Positions 1 to 9,600 of a DNA stretch of 55,550 bases are shown here, piece after piece (the stretch's first letter is position 1; each line of letters begins with the position of its first letter). Made by a program: the position numbers and the translations under genes. Under the pieces are notes generated by a model. It was given only the letters and a program-made list of their open reading frames with translations. It did no database searches and was not told the DNA's origin. Origin of the DNA: Rivularia sp. MS3 (GTDB lineage: Bacteria > Cyanobacteriota > Cyanobacteriia > Cyanobacteriales > Nostocaceae); assembly GCA_019192545.1 (NCBI GenBank), contig JAHCMI010000063.1, forward strand, positions 1 through 55,550, given 5' to 3'.

Positions 1-35
1 GGGAGAGGGGAAAATAAATTTAATTTATATATCAT

Positions 36-106
36 GTAGGGTGCTGTGACGGTTAAGATAACTTATCAACTTTTACATACAAAGCAGGAAAATACCGTCA
101 CGCACC
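36..106 (+). repeat. GTAG-footed bulged hairpin repeat, copy 1
   Basis: First of twelve copies in the window. A GTAG foot (36-39) is followed by arm GGTGCTGTGACGGT and, after a loop of about 40 bases, arm ACCGTCACGCACC (94-106). The arms pair as 5 bp, one bulged T, then 8 bp. It lies downstream of the Uma2 gene, which reads toward it. Confidence 0.8.
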
Positions 107-142
107 AAACTGACGTTTTACCAATTACCAATTACCAACTAC

Positions 143-694
143 CTACTTATTAATAATCCGCTCAACCAAAACCGAAACATCATCAAAAGCAATTGGTTGA
201 ATTGTTCCAGAAGTAAGAGTAAATTTAGTAGAATAATCCCCATCTAACGGTTCTCTAAACACTACTATATGTAACTTTTTTAGATTCACAACCCAATATT
301 CTTGAATTCCCGCTTCAGCATAAATTTTACTTTTCGTCTCCAAATCTTTTTCTAAACTAGTATTAGAATACTCAATTACCCAAAAAATATTTTCAACGTA
401 AGGATGATGTTCTCGGTAATCCCTTCCTAAAGGTTGGACAATAGCTAAATCTGGTTCTGGTTCCGAATCGTTGGGTAAAGTAATTGGTTTCGCTTGACGA
501 ACTTTAGCACGATTACCTAATAATTCACTTAAATACTCTCCTGCTTCATGACTACAGTAAGCATGGGGTACTCCTTCCGGTGACATTACGACAATTTCCC
601 CTTTCAATAATTCAACTTTGCGATCGCGCAAAATCCCAGCAGCAATCATCTGGTGATAATCTTCAACCGTCCACTTCGCTGTAATAGAAGTCAT
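143..694 (-). CDS. Uma2 family (DUF820) restriction-endonuclease-like protein
   Basis: A 183-residue protein of the Uma2/DUF820 family, which is abundant in cyanobacteria and has a PD-(D/E)XK nuclease fold. Physiological substrates are mostly unknown. The visible family signature is EPEPDLAIV in the middle (first acidic site), then VIEYSNTSLEKD and the block KIYAEAGIQEYWVVN, the usual E-x-S...YAxAGIxEYW pattern. Length fits the family (about 180-200). The start is the ATG at 694; the N-terminal WTVEDYHQMIAAGIL is typical. It stands alone between copies of the hairpin repeat, with no operon partner. The family assignment is firm; catalytic activity is inferred, and the genes are often multicopy and possibly transposon-linked. 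Confidence 0.85.
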   Translation of the reverse strand: MTSITAKWTVEDYHQMIAAGILRDRKVELLKGEIVVMSPEGVPHAYCSHEAGEYLSELLGNRAKVRQAKPITLPNDSEPEPDLAIVQPLGRDYREHHPYVENIFWVIEYSNTSLEKDLETKSKIYAEAGIQEYWVVNLKKLHIVVFREPLDGDYSTKFTLTSGTIQPIAFDDVSVLVERIINK

Positions 695-804
695 ACCACT
701 AACTTCTCCCGATTGTAATTTGATTCTCTCATGTTAAAGCATTGATTATTGATCGGATTCACCACCGATTATTGGTTTAATTTCTAACTATTTAACCCTT
801 ATTC

Positions 805-873
805 GTAAGGTGCTGTGACGGTTAAGATAACTTCTAAACTTTCACACAATAATTTGAAACTACCGTCACGCAT
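805..873 (+). repeat. bulged hairpin repeat, copy 2 (GTAA foot)
   Basis: Same arms as copy 1 but with GTAA in place of GTAG and a right arm ending GCATC. It lies 110 bp upstream of the Uma2 start codon and could mark the edge of its promoter region. Confidence 0.7.
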
Positions 874-899
874 CAATCAAGATGTTGCTTAATACAGTA

Positions 900-1803
900 C
901 TTTTGGGTTGAGTCGAATACACTCGAACCTCACCCCGCCCTCCGGGCACCCCTCTCCTTATCAAGGGAGAGGGGAAAAATAAATTTGATTTGTTCTTATG
1001 TAGGGTGCTGTGACGGTTACGATAACTTCTAAACTTTCACACAATAACTTGAAAATACCGTCACGCATCAATCAATATGTTGCTTAATACAGCGCTTTTG
1101 GGTTGAGTAGAATAGACTCGAACCTCACCCCGCCCTCCGGGCACCCCTCTCCTTATCAAGGGAGAGGGGAAAAATCAATTTGATTTGTTCTTATGTAGGG
1201 TGCTGTGACGGTTACGATAACTTATCAACTTTCACATAAAAATTTGAAAATACCGTCACGCACCAATCAATATGTTATTTAAAACAGCATTTTCGGTTGA
1301 GTCGAATACCTCACCCCGCCCTCCGGGCACCCCTCTCCTTATCAAGGGAGAGGGGAAAAATCAATTTGATTTGTTCTTATGTAGGGTGCTGTGACGGTTA
1401 CGATAACTTATCAACTTTCACATAAAAATTTGAAAATACCGTCACGCACCAATCAATATGTTATTTAAAACAGCATTTTCGGTTGAGTCGAATACCTCAC
1501 CCCGCCCTCCGGGCACCCCTCTCCTTATCAAGGGAGAGGGGAAAAATCGATTTGATTTGTTCTTACGTAGGGTGCTGTGACGGTTACGATAACTTCTAAA
1601 CTACCGTCACGCACCAATCAATATGTTGCTTAATACAGCGCTTTTGGGTTGAGTCGAATACCTCACCCCGCGCCTCGGCGCACCCCTCTCCTTATCAAGG
1701 GAGAGGGGAAAAATCGATTTGATTTGTTCTTACGTAGGGTGCTGTGACGGTTACGATAATTTATAAACTGTTACAGAAAAGTTTGAAACTACCGTCACGC
1801 ACC
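900..1803. repeat. tandem array of about 186-195 bp compound repeats
   Basis: Five direct repeats with the anchor CACCCCG at about 931, 1126, 1312, 1498 and 1664 (periods 195, 186, 186, 166). Each unit holds a GC-rich tract (CGCCCTCCGGGC), a CCCTCTCCTTATCAAGGGAGAGGGG hairpin region, an AT-rich spacer and one GTAG-footed bulged hairpin (GTAG at 1000, 1195, 1381, 1567 and 1734). The fourth unit's hairpin has lost about 20 bases of loop. The neighbouring 1312 and 1498 units are almost identical, which points to recent unequal exchange. This array fills most of the 1.5 kb between the Uma2 gene and the PEP-CTERM gene. From 1804 to 2216 I see only AT-rich upstream sequence of the next gene. Confidence 0.85.
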
Positions 1804-2205
1804 ATATTCTCTGCATAGCCTAAATATCTTTATTAAACGTTAGTATTTACACCGACTTTTTTAAATTTTATAGTAAAGATACTGTAAAGGTGTATAGATT
1901 ATCCTGTGTTCCATGATTTAATACAAATTAAGTAATTCCGGTGACAACAGTATTATTACTTAATCAGATGAAAAAGTGACTTATTTCAGATGATATTTTA
2001 CTGTGTTTAATTTAGGGAATAACAAATATTTCAAGTAGTTTTCACGGCATTTTGATGAAGATTAACATTCAGATAATCTTAAATAAAATTGCTTTCACTT
2101 GAATCATATCTAATTTTTCTAGCTGGAGTATTAATGTATATGCATTACTCTCATTTTCTTTTGTATGGAACTCAGTAGAATATCACTCCATTAATTCAAA
2201 AAACC

Positions 2206-2216
2206 AAGGAAATAGG
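2206..2216 (+). promoter_or_regulatory. ribosome binding site for the PEP-CTERM gene
   Basis: AAGGAAATAGG lies directly before the ATG at 2217, with AAGGA 6 nt upstream. This fixes the start. Confidence 0.6.
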
Positions 2217-3140
2217 ATGAATAAATTTGTAAATATAGTTAAACTCTCGATGCTTACAGCTGTAACCGCAGGGTTGACAATAGGGACTGTTGTAGAGTCT
2301 GCGGAAGCTTTAGCACCATTAAGTGGTTGGGGAATGGGCACAGTCTCAAATGCAGGAAATGACCCTGATGAAGCCAAAGAGCAAAATATTGGTTTTGAAT
2401 TATTAACGGGAAAGACACGAATATCAGATAATGGTTCTTTTATTTTTAAGGGAGCTATTGAGAACTTTTTTTATACAGATTTCTGTGACAATGGAAATTT
2501 TGATACGTGTAATTCGGCTAATAATAATGAACAGTTTAATGAATTTAAAGTAGGCTTTGATGTCGGAGATTTAAGAGCTTCATTGAATGACGACAAGACA
2601 GTTGCTACTTACGAAATTTTGTCTAATAACTTCGTTCTCGAAACAGATAATGAAGAACTGGGAGATAATGGCAATAAAAGCTTTAGCGAACCCGAACCTC
2701 TTGTATTTGCTTCTTTTGAGCTAAGAGAGAATGTAAATAATTCATTTATTGAAGACTTAGACACTATAATACAGGAATCTTTCAAGCAATTTTTTGTTAT
2801 CGAAAATGATGAACCTAAGATAGCAGAAAATCCAGATCCAGACGAAAATGATGACGGAAAATTCAGAAGAGTAATTAATCAAAATCCACCAAAGATTTTT
2901 GTAAAAGACATACCTATTAATTTTGGAAATGTTCAATCCTTAATAGGAGCAAGTGGACCAGTATTAAGTAATGGTGAATTTGAAGGAGATAAAGGTACTT
3001 TTGTAATTAAAGAATTTGTCGCAACGCCGCCTGTAAAAACAACCCCCGAACCTGGAAATATAGTTAGTTTATTAGCTTTAGGTACTTTAGGTGCGGGAGT
3101 ATTAAACAGACGTAGAGTTAGAATTAACTCTAACAAATAA
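2217..3140 (+). CDS. exported PEP-CTERM-like protein
   Basis: A 307-residue secreted protein of unknown role. Residues 1-32 form a signal peptide (basic MNKFVNIVK, hydrophobic core, ESAEA cleavage region). The body is acidic and Asn/Asp/Glu-rich with no domain I recognise. The C-terminus carries a sorting tail: PEP (in TTPEPGNIV), a short hydrophobic helix LLALGTLGAGVL, then the basic end NRRRVR. This is the tripartite PEP-CTERM pattern, recognised in other bacteria by an exosortase. The gene is flanked by the hairpin array upstream and by two stem-loops downstream, so it is probably monocistronic. The haemagglutinin genes next door suggest a common envelope theme. The sorting call is fairly sure; the function is not known. 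Confidence 0.75.
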   Translation: MNKFVNIVKLSMLTAVTAGLTIGTVVESAEALAPLSGWGMGTVSNAGNDPDEAKEQNIGFELLTGKTRISDNGSFIFKGAIENFFYTDFCDNGNFDTCNSANNNEQFNEFKVGFDVGDLRASLNDDKTVATYEILSNNFVLETDNEELGDNGNKSFSEPEPLVFASFELRENVNNSFIEDLDTIIQESFKQFFVIENDEPKIAENPDPDENDDGKFRRVINQNPPKIFVKDIPINFGNVQSLIGASGPVLSNGEFEGDKGTFVIKEFVATPPVKTTPEPGNIVSLLALGTLGAGVLNRRRVRINSNK

Positions 3141-3167
3141 ACTGAAATTACAATAAAGTAACTTCTT

Positions 3168-3188
3168 AGGTGTAAATTTCCTACACCT
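3168..3188 (+). terminator. stem-loop after the PEP-CTERM gene
   Basis: AGGTGTA (3168-3174) pairs with TACACCT (3182-3188) across a 7-base loop, followed by an A/T-rich run. It is 28 bp past the stop codon and is a plausible weak terminator. Confidence 0.45.
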
Positions 3189-3204
3189 TAAAAGTAAATT
3201 TTTA

Positions 3205-3245
3205 TAAACCTCCATTCCTTGTTATAATAATGGGCTGGAGGTTTA
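3205..3245 (+). terminator. second stem-loop, 10-bp perfect stem
   Basis: TAAACCTCCA (3205-3214) pairs perfectly with TGGAGGTTTA (3236-3245), with a 21-base loop. No long T-run follows, so it could be a terminator, a processing site or a regulatory hairpin. Confidence 0.45.
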
Positions 3246-3375
3246 GCTTACAAAAATAAAAAGTTATAAATAAAACTTTTCATGTAGCTTTATAAAATTG
3301 ATATTTGTTGCAGTTTTAGAGACATAATCGTTTTACATAATAAAATGACTTCTATCTTCAAAGTTAAATTCAGCT

Positions 3376-6258
3376 ATGAAATTGTCTCCTCCTCAATTTT
3401 GCTTTATTGCTAGTGGAATACTAGTTAATCTATTGATTTCCCAAGCTAGTTTGGCGCAAATTACTCCCGATACAAGTTTGGGTAGTGAAAGCTCTACAAT
3501 TAACCCCAATGTAAATATCAAACAAGCTACTGCTGATTTAATTGAAGGAGGAGCAATTCGAGATAGCAACCTTTTTCATAGTTTCCAGGAATTTAATGTA
3601 GGAGAAGGACAAAGAGTTTTCTTTAAAAATCCGAATGGTGTAACAAATATCCTAACTCGTATTACTGGTAGTAATATCTCTCAAATTTTTGGCACTTTAG
3701 GGGTTGATGGCAATGCAAATCTGTTTTTGATGAATCCTAATGGTATTGTCTTTGGCAAAGATGCACGTTTGGATGTCAACGGTTCTTTTTTAGCTACCAC
3801 CGCAGAAAAAATAAACTTTGCAGACGGAATTCAATTTAGCAGCAAGAATATACAAACTCAACCTTTACTAACCATTACTGCTCCTATTGGTTTGGGTTTA
3901 GGGGAAATACCAGGAAATATAACCAATCGTTCTATAGCAACTGATAGTGCTGGGCAACCTTCAGGATTACAAACACAACCAGGAAATACATTAGGGTTGC
4001 TTGGTGGTGATATTTCTATAGAAGGAGGAATCTTATTTGCACCGGAAGGACAGATAGAATTAGGTAGCGTTGCAGGTAATGAAGTAGTTGGTTTAGATTT
4101 TAATGACCAAGGTTTTAGCTTTAATTATCAAGGAATTCAAAATTTTAAAGATATCAATTTAACTCAAGGAGCATTAGTCGCTACTATTACTACCAGTAAT
4201 ATTGGTGGTGATATAAATCTTCAAGGAAAACGTATTAGTTTAACAGAAGGTAGTCAGGTTTTTTCTATTGCTCAAGCTCAAGGTACATTAGGAAATTTGA
4301 CAGTTAATGCATCTGAATCAGTAGAAGTGCTAGGTGTCTCACCCTTCGGTTCTCCTAGTACTATATCTGAAGTTATTTTCCAAGATGCTACAGGTGAAGG
4401 AAAAACCCTAACAATTAACACCAGACAACTAATTGCTAAAGACGGAGGACAAATATCAACTGGTACTCGTGGTAATGGTAATGCAGCAAATTTAAAAGTA
4501 AATGCTTCTGAGTCAGTCGAATTAATAGGTATTTTTCCAGCCGAACAAGATTTACCTAGTGCAATTTTGGCTCCAGTTGCTCCATTTGCAACCGGTAACG
4601 GTGGAAATATAACTATTGAAACTGGAAAATTAACTCTTAAAGATGGAGCGCAAGTCAGAGCTAGCACTGCTGGTGCAGGTAATGCAGGAGATATCCAAGT
4701 AAATTCGTCGTCAGTAACAATTGAGGGAACTGCACCGGATGAAATTACTCCTAGTGCCTTTTTAACTCAAGTAGAAAACTTTTCTACTGCTACCGGTAAT
4801 GCTGGAAATATGACTATTGATACCGGAGAACTAGTTCTGAAAAATGGAGCGCAAATATCAAGTGCTGCCAGAAATACTGGTAACGGAGGAACAATTAATA
4901 TTAACGCTGTAAATTTGATTCAACTGAGCGGAACAGCACCCAAAGCCGATTTAGAAGAAGGTAGTAGTGGAATTTTTGCATCAGCAGAAAAACCATTTAT
5001 AGATGAGTTAATAACAGGTGAAACTATATTTACTAATGCGGATTCTGGAAAATTAAATATTCAAACTAGACAGCTAATAGTTGAAAACGGCGCAAGAATT
5101 TCTGCCGATAACTTTGGAACTGGTAAAGGTGGTAATGCAACTTTAAATGTCGGACAGTTAATAATTCGCAATGGAGGGCAAGTAGGAGCGGGTTCTAGGG
5201 TAGAACAAAATCCTATAAATAATAATCGAGGTCCTGGTGGTATTTTAACAGTCAACGCCACCGAATCCGTACAAGTTACCGGCACCGGTGTAATCGGTGA
5301 AAATATCCCCGTCAACAGCACCCTATTCACTCGCGCCGAAGGCACCGGAAACGCCGGAAACCTATCCATCACCACACCCAGCTTACTCGTAAAAGACAGC
5401 GGAGAAGTCACCGTCAGCAGCATCGGTACTGGTAAAGCCGGTGACTTAGAAATCACTGCCGATAAAATCGAGTTAAACAACCAAGCCAAACTAGTTGGTG
5501 AAACCCTAGCGACAGCGGATGCAGGTAATATCAAGCTTAATTTGGAAGATTATTTACTGTTACGCAATCAAAGTCAAATTTCCACCTCTGCGGGTACGGC
5601 TGCGGCTCCGGGAAATGGTGGCAACATTACGATTGATGCTCCCGATGGCTTTGTTGTTGCGGCTCCCGATGAAAACAGCGATATTACAGCCAATGCCTTT
5701 AGTGGTGAAGGCGGACAAATTACAGTTAATGCAAATAATATCTTTGGAATTACACCTTTAACTAGAGACGAATTAGTTCAACAACTGGGAACTGATAACC
5801 CAGAAGAACTAAATCCGAGCAATTTACCCAGCAGCAACATTACGGCGATATCTCAACAAAACCCCAATTTAGACGGTGATTTTACCATTACAGATCCAGA
5901 TATCGATCCGAATCGTGGTGTCATCGAGCTACCCGAAAATCTGGTTGATGCTTCCGAGCAAGTTTCTCAAGCTTGCACTCCCGGAGGAAGACAACAGCAA
6001 AGCACCTTTATCGCAACAGGAAGGGGAGGATTACCGCTGAATCCCAATCAACCTGTAAGGAAACCTGCGGTAATTACAAATTGGGTTGACTTACCGTCGC
6101 AAAATGTAAGTCAGGGAATAGGGAATAGGCAACAGGGAGTAGAAAGACAAAGAATTGTGGAAGCTCAGAAGTTTGCTGTGGATAAGAATGGGGATGTTTT
6201 GCTGGTAGCGGAGTCTAAGGAAGGTGGTATGGGTAAAACTGGGTTGAGTTGTGGTTGA
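3376..6258 (+). CDS. filamentous haemagglutinin N-terminal domain protein (TpsA-like), paralogue 1
   Basis: A 960-residue secreted beta-helix protein. A signal peptide ends near ASLAQ (residue about 28). The two-partner-secretion N-terminal domain follows (about 30-180), with NLFHSFQEFNV and the NPNGI motif (FLMNPNGIVFG). The middle is a long series of degenerate repeats of the type GNGGNITI-x-T-G-x-L-x-L-x-DGAQ, expected to build a right-handed beta-helix. The C-terminus has the tail ACTPGGRQQQ...TGRGGLPLNP shared with the next two genes. Family knowledge: such proteins cross the outer membrane through a TpsB/FhaC pore, which is not encoded here. Bases about 5236-5520 have GC-rich codon use unlike the rest. 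The last 70 codons plus downstream DNA match paralogue 2 almost exactly. Function (adhesin, exoprotein or toxin carrier) is unknown. Confidence 0.85.
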   Translation: MKLSPPQFCFIASGILVNLLISQASLAQITPDTSLGSESSTINPNVNIKQATADLIEGGAIRDSNLFHSFQEFNVGEGQRVFFKNPNGVTNILTRITGSNISQIFGTLGVDGNANLFLMNPNGIVFGKDARLDVNGSFLATTAEKINFADGIQFSSKNIQTQPLLTITAPIGLGLGEIPGNITNRSIATDSAGQPSGLQTQPGNTLGLLGGDISIEGGILFAPEGQIELGSVAGNEVVGLDFNDQGFSFNYQGIQNFKDINLTQGALVATITTSNIGGDINLQGKRISLTEGSQVFSIAQAQGTLGNLTVNASESVEVLGVSPFGSPSTISEVIFQDATGEGKTLTINTRQLIAKDGGQISTGTRGNGNAANLKVNASESVELIGIFPAEQDLPSAILAPVAPFATGNGGNITIETGKLTLKDGAQVRASTAGAGNAGDIQVNSSSVTIEGTAPDEITPSAFLTQVENFSTATGNAGNMTIDTGELVLKNGAQISSAARNTGNGGTININAVNLIQLSGTAPKADLEEGSSGIFASAEKPFIDELITGETIFTNADSGKLNIQTRQLIVENGARISADNFGTGKGGNATLNVGQLIIRNGGQVGAGSRVEQNPINNNRGPGGILTVNATESVQVTGTGVIGENIPVNSTLFTRAEGTGNAGNLSITTPSLLVKDSGEVTVSSIGTGKAGDLEITADKIELNNQAKLVGETLATADAGNIKLNLEDYLLLRNQSQISTSAGTAAAPGNGGNITIDAPDGFVVAAPDENSDITANAFSGEGGQITVNANNIFGITPLTRDELVQQLGTDNPEELNPSNLPSSNITAISQQNPNLDGDFTITDPDIDPNRGVIELPENLVDASEQVSQACTPGGRQQQSTFIATGRGGLPLNPNQPVRKPAVITNWVDLPSQNVSQGIGNRQQGVERQRIVEAQKFAVDKNGDVLLVAESKEGGMGKTGLSCG

Positions 6259-6356
6259 TAAAGTTTAATTTTGCTAGTAGCGAAATCTTAATTAATTTAT
6301 CTTAAGGGTAAATATTTGCTTTTACAGGCATTTTGTAAGTATTGCAAAACTCTGGT

Positions 6357-6423
6357 GGTGCGTGACACTATTATCAACTTTGTTATCAGGTTCGGAATTA
6401 GTCGAAGTGTCACAGCACCCTAC
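6357..6423 (-). repeat. bulged hairpin repeat, inverted copy
   Basis: Read on the minus strand it begins GTAGGGTGCTGTGACACT and ends AGTGTCACGCACC: the same GTAG foot and bulged T as the array copies, with the inner stem GGT/ACC changed to ACT/AGT on both sides. The rest of 6259-6687 is AT-rich with no gene seen; 6259-6424 repeats at 9946-10111. Confidence 0.75.
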
Positions 6424-6687
6424 AAATTTAATTTCTGACATCTTGCACCATTCTCAATTAGCTCTCAAAATATTTTTAATGGAAAACCCTGTAACACTTT
6501 GATTAATACCGGAATCTAATATCATCGGTTTTTAGTGCTACGCACTACCTACGTTTTGTCACTTTTACGTAAGTAATTAATATAATTATACATTCTCTTC
6601 ACGATTGATAACAGTATTTTTATTTAAATTGAATTAGGTGTATGTCAATATATTAAAATTCAACCGAAATTTTGGCATATACAAAGC

Positions 6688-9600
6688 ATGTATAATAACT
6701 GGCAAGTAGGACTGATAAGTGCTATTACAATTGGTTCTGCATTGATATATCCTAACAGTCATGTAAACTCTCAAATTATTCCCGACGCTACTTTACCGAA
6801 CAATTCTCGTGTAAAAGTAAAGGGAAAAATTAATAGAATTGAAGGTGGAACTACTGCCGGTGGTAATTTATTTCATAGTTTTAAAGAGTTTTCTATTCCA
6901 AAGGGTAAAAAAGCTTTTTTTAATAATGCAGTTGATATTAATAATATAATTACTCGGGTTACAGGTAATTCTATTTCTAATATTAATGGATATATCCGTG
7001 CTAATGGTAGCGCCAATTTATTTTTAATTAATCCTAATGGAATTATATTTGATAAGGGTGCTAGATTAGATATTGGCGGTTCGTTTATAGGCAGCACTGC
7101 TGATAGTATCAAGTTTAGTGATGGCAGTTTTTTTAGTGCGATATCCCCAGAATCTCCACCTTTGTTAAAAATTAATGTTCCCATAGGTTTGCAATTTGGC
7201 AGCAATCAAATGGGTAAAATTAGTAATTTTGGTAGGCTCAAAGTTGATTCTGGGAAGAATATTACGTTAATTAGTAATCGAATTGAAAATAGAAGGTCAT
7301 TAGAACTAAATGGGGGACAAATTTCTCTTGCAGCTATTGCTTCGGAAGGATTAGCTAATTTAGCTAAAAATGGAGAATTTTTAGGTTTTGAATATCAATT
7401 AAATAATATTAATAATCTTCAATCCGATGCTGGAACTATTCTTATTAAAAACCCCATTAAAGTAAAAAAAGATAAAGCGGGTAATACTGGAAAAATTATT
7501 ATCCAAGCTGAAGATTCTTTAGAAATTATCAGAACTTCTATCAAAAGTAGTAATGGCAGCGATATTAATTTGCAAGCAAAAAAATTATCAGTAATTGATA
7601 GCATTATAGAAACTGCTATAAATTCTAAAGTTAATGATGACGGTGGTGATATATCTATTTTAGCTGAATTAATCAAGATTACGGATACTCGAAATCAAAG
7701 AGGTAGTACCCGGATTTCCAGTCAAGTTTTAACAAATGCTAAAGGTAATGGTGGTGATATTGACATTACAACAGATTCACTTTTAATCGCCAATAAAGCT
7801 AGAATTTATGCTGGAACAAGAGGAAAAGGTAATGCTGGTAGTGTTTCTATAAATGCTAGCGATGCAATCGAACTTTTAGAAGGTGATATTTTTAGTCAGG
7901 TAGATAATAGGGGAATCGGAAATAGCGGCAATATTAATATTAAAGCTAACTCGTTAACATTAGATGGTGGAGATGGTAATCGAGCATTAATTAATACTAA
8001 CGTCAAAGCTAAAGGAAGCGGAACGGCGGGAACAATTTTCATTGATGTTGAAGATAAAATTAAGTTAATAAATGGTGGCAGAATTGTTAGTAATTTAGAA
8101 AAAAAAGGGGATGGAAGTGGTGGTAATATTTTTATTAATGCGCGATTACTCTTTCTAGAAAGGGGAGGAAGGATACAGGCTTTAACGAAAGGTAACGGAC
8201 AAGCTGGTAACATTGATGTGCGAGCAGATGAGTTAATTTCGATTTCTGGAAATCCTCAATATACAAGTTCTGCTGGTATATATACATCCAGCGAAGCAAC
8301 TGCTGGCGGAGAAGGTGGAAATATTAATCTTATAGCTAATAAATTAAAAATATCTGATAATGCGGTATTAAATGCTCGTAGTCGAAGCAGTTTTCCAGGC
8401 GGTAATATTACAGTTGAAGTTGACAGTTTAGAAATGACTGATGGGGGTCAAATTTTGACCACAGCTTTTGCAGAAGGGAATGCAGGTAATATTGAAATTA
8501 ATGCCCGAGAGAATATTTCTATTTCTGGTAGCGATTCTTCTTACTTTAAGCGACAAATTAAACTTTTTAAGCAAAAACGTAATGCTGACAGCTTAGTTGC
8601 TAACGATACTCCTTCTAGTGGATTGCTAGCTCGAAATACTGGTAATAGTGATGGTGGGAAGATATTGATAAATACAGAAAAAATCACTGTTCGGGATGGA
8701 GGAGTATTGAGCAGTGAAAGTATCGGAAAAGGTAATTCAGGAAATATAAAAATTGACGCTAATTTTATTGAATTAATTAATGGAGGACAAATAATTACTA
8801 ATAGTAAAAATAGTGGAAATGCTGGAAATATAATATTGAACGCGGATAAAACAGATGCCACTGAAATTTTAATTTCTGGTAGCGATCCTAATTATCTGCA
8901 AAAATTTACTCAAGCTAGTGAATTAGTCGAGCAAGGAGTTTTTGACGAAATTAATCAAATTATCCCTAATGATACTTCTAATAGTGCTTTACTCGCGAAA
9001 ACCCAAGGTAGTGGAAGTGCTGGAAGTTTAACTCTCAATGCTCAAAAATTAAAAATTGCTAATCAAGCAGAAATAGCAGCTTCTACTTCTATAAAATCTA
9101 CTGGTAGTGGAGGCAGTATTGTATTTAATGTTGGCAAACTAAATATTGAAAATAACGCTCAAGTTGCAGTCAGCAGTAACGGAACTGGAAATGCTGGAAA
9201 TATAAATGTAAATGCTCGTTTTATAGGTTTGAATAATAATGCTTTACTCACAGCTAATACTCAAAGCGCTAAAGTTGATTCCAAAATCGAACAAGCGACA
9301 ATTAATCTAAATTCCGAGCAATTGATAATGCGTCGTGGTAGTAATATTACAACTAATGCTAAAGGAGAAAATGTTATTGGTGGTAACATTAACATTGAGA
9401 CTGATATTATCGCTGCTTTAGAAAATAGTGATATCAGCGCCAATTCTGAAAACTTTCGTGGTGGTAATGTCAGAATCAAAACTCAAGGTATATTTGGTAC
9501 GCAATTCCGACTTCAGTCAACTTTGAACAGCGATATTACTGCTACAGGTGCAACTGAAGAAGCAAATGGTAATGTAGAAATTATTACTCCCGATACTGAC

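Noticed and set aside
900-1803. Regular repeats that could be taken for a CRISPR array
   Set aside because: Units are about 166-195 bp, contain nested palindromes, and the intervening sequences are themselves repeated; there are no unique spacers and no cas genes.
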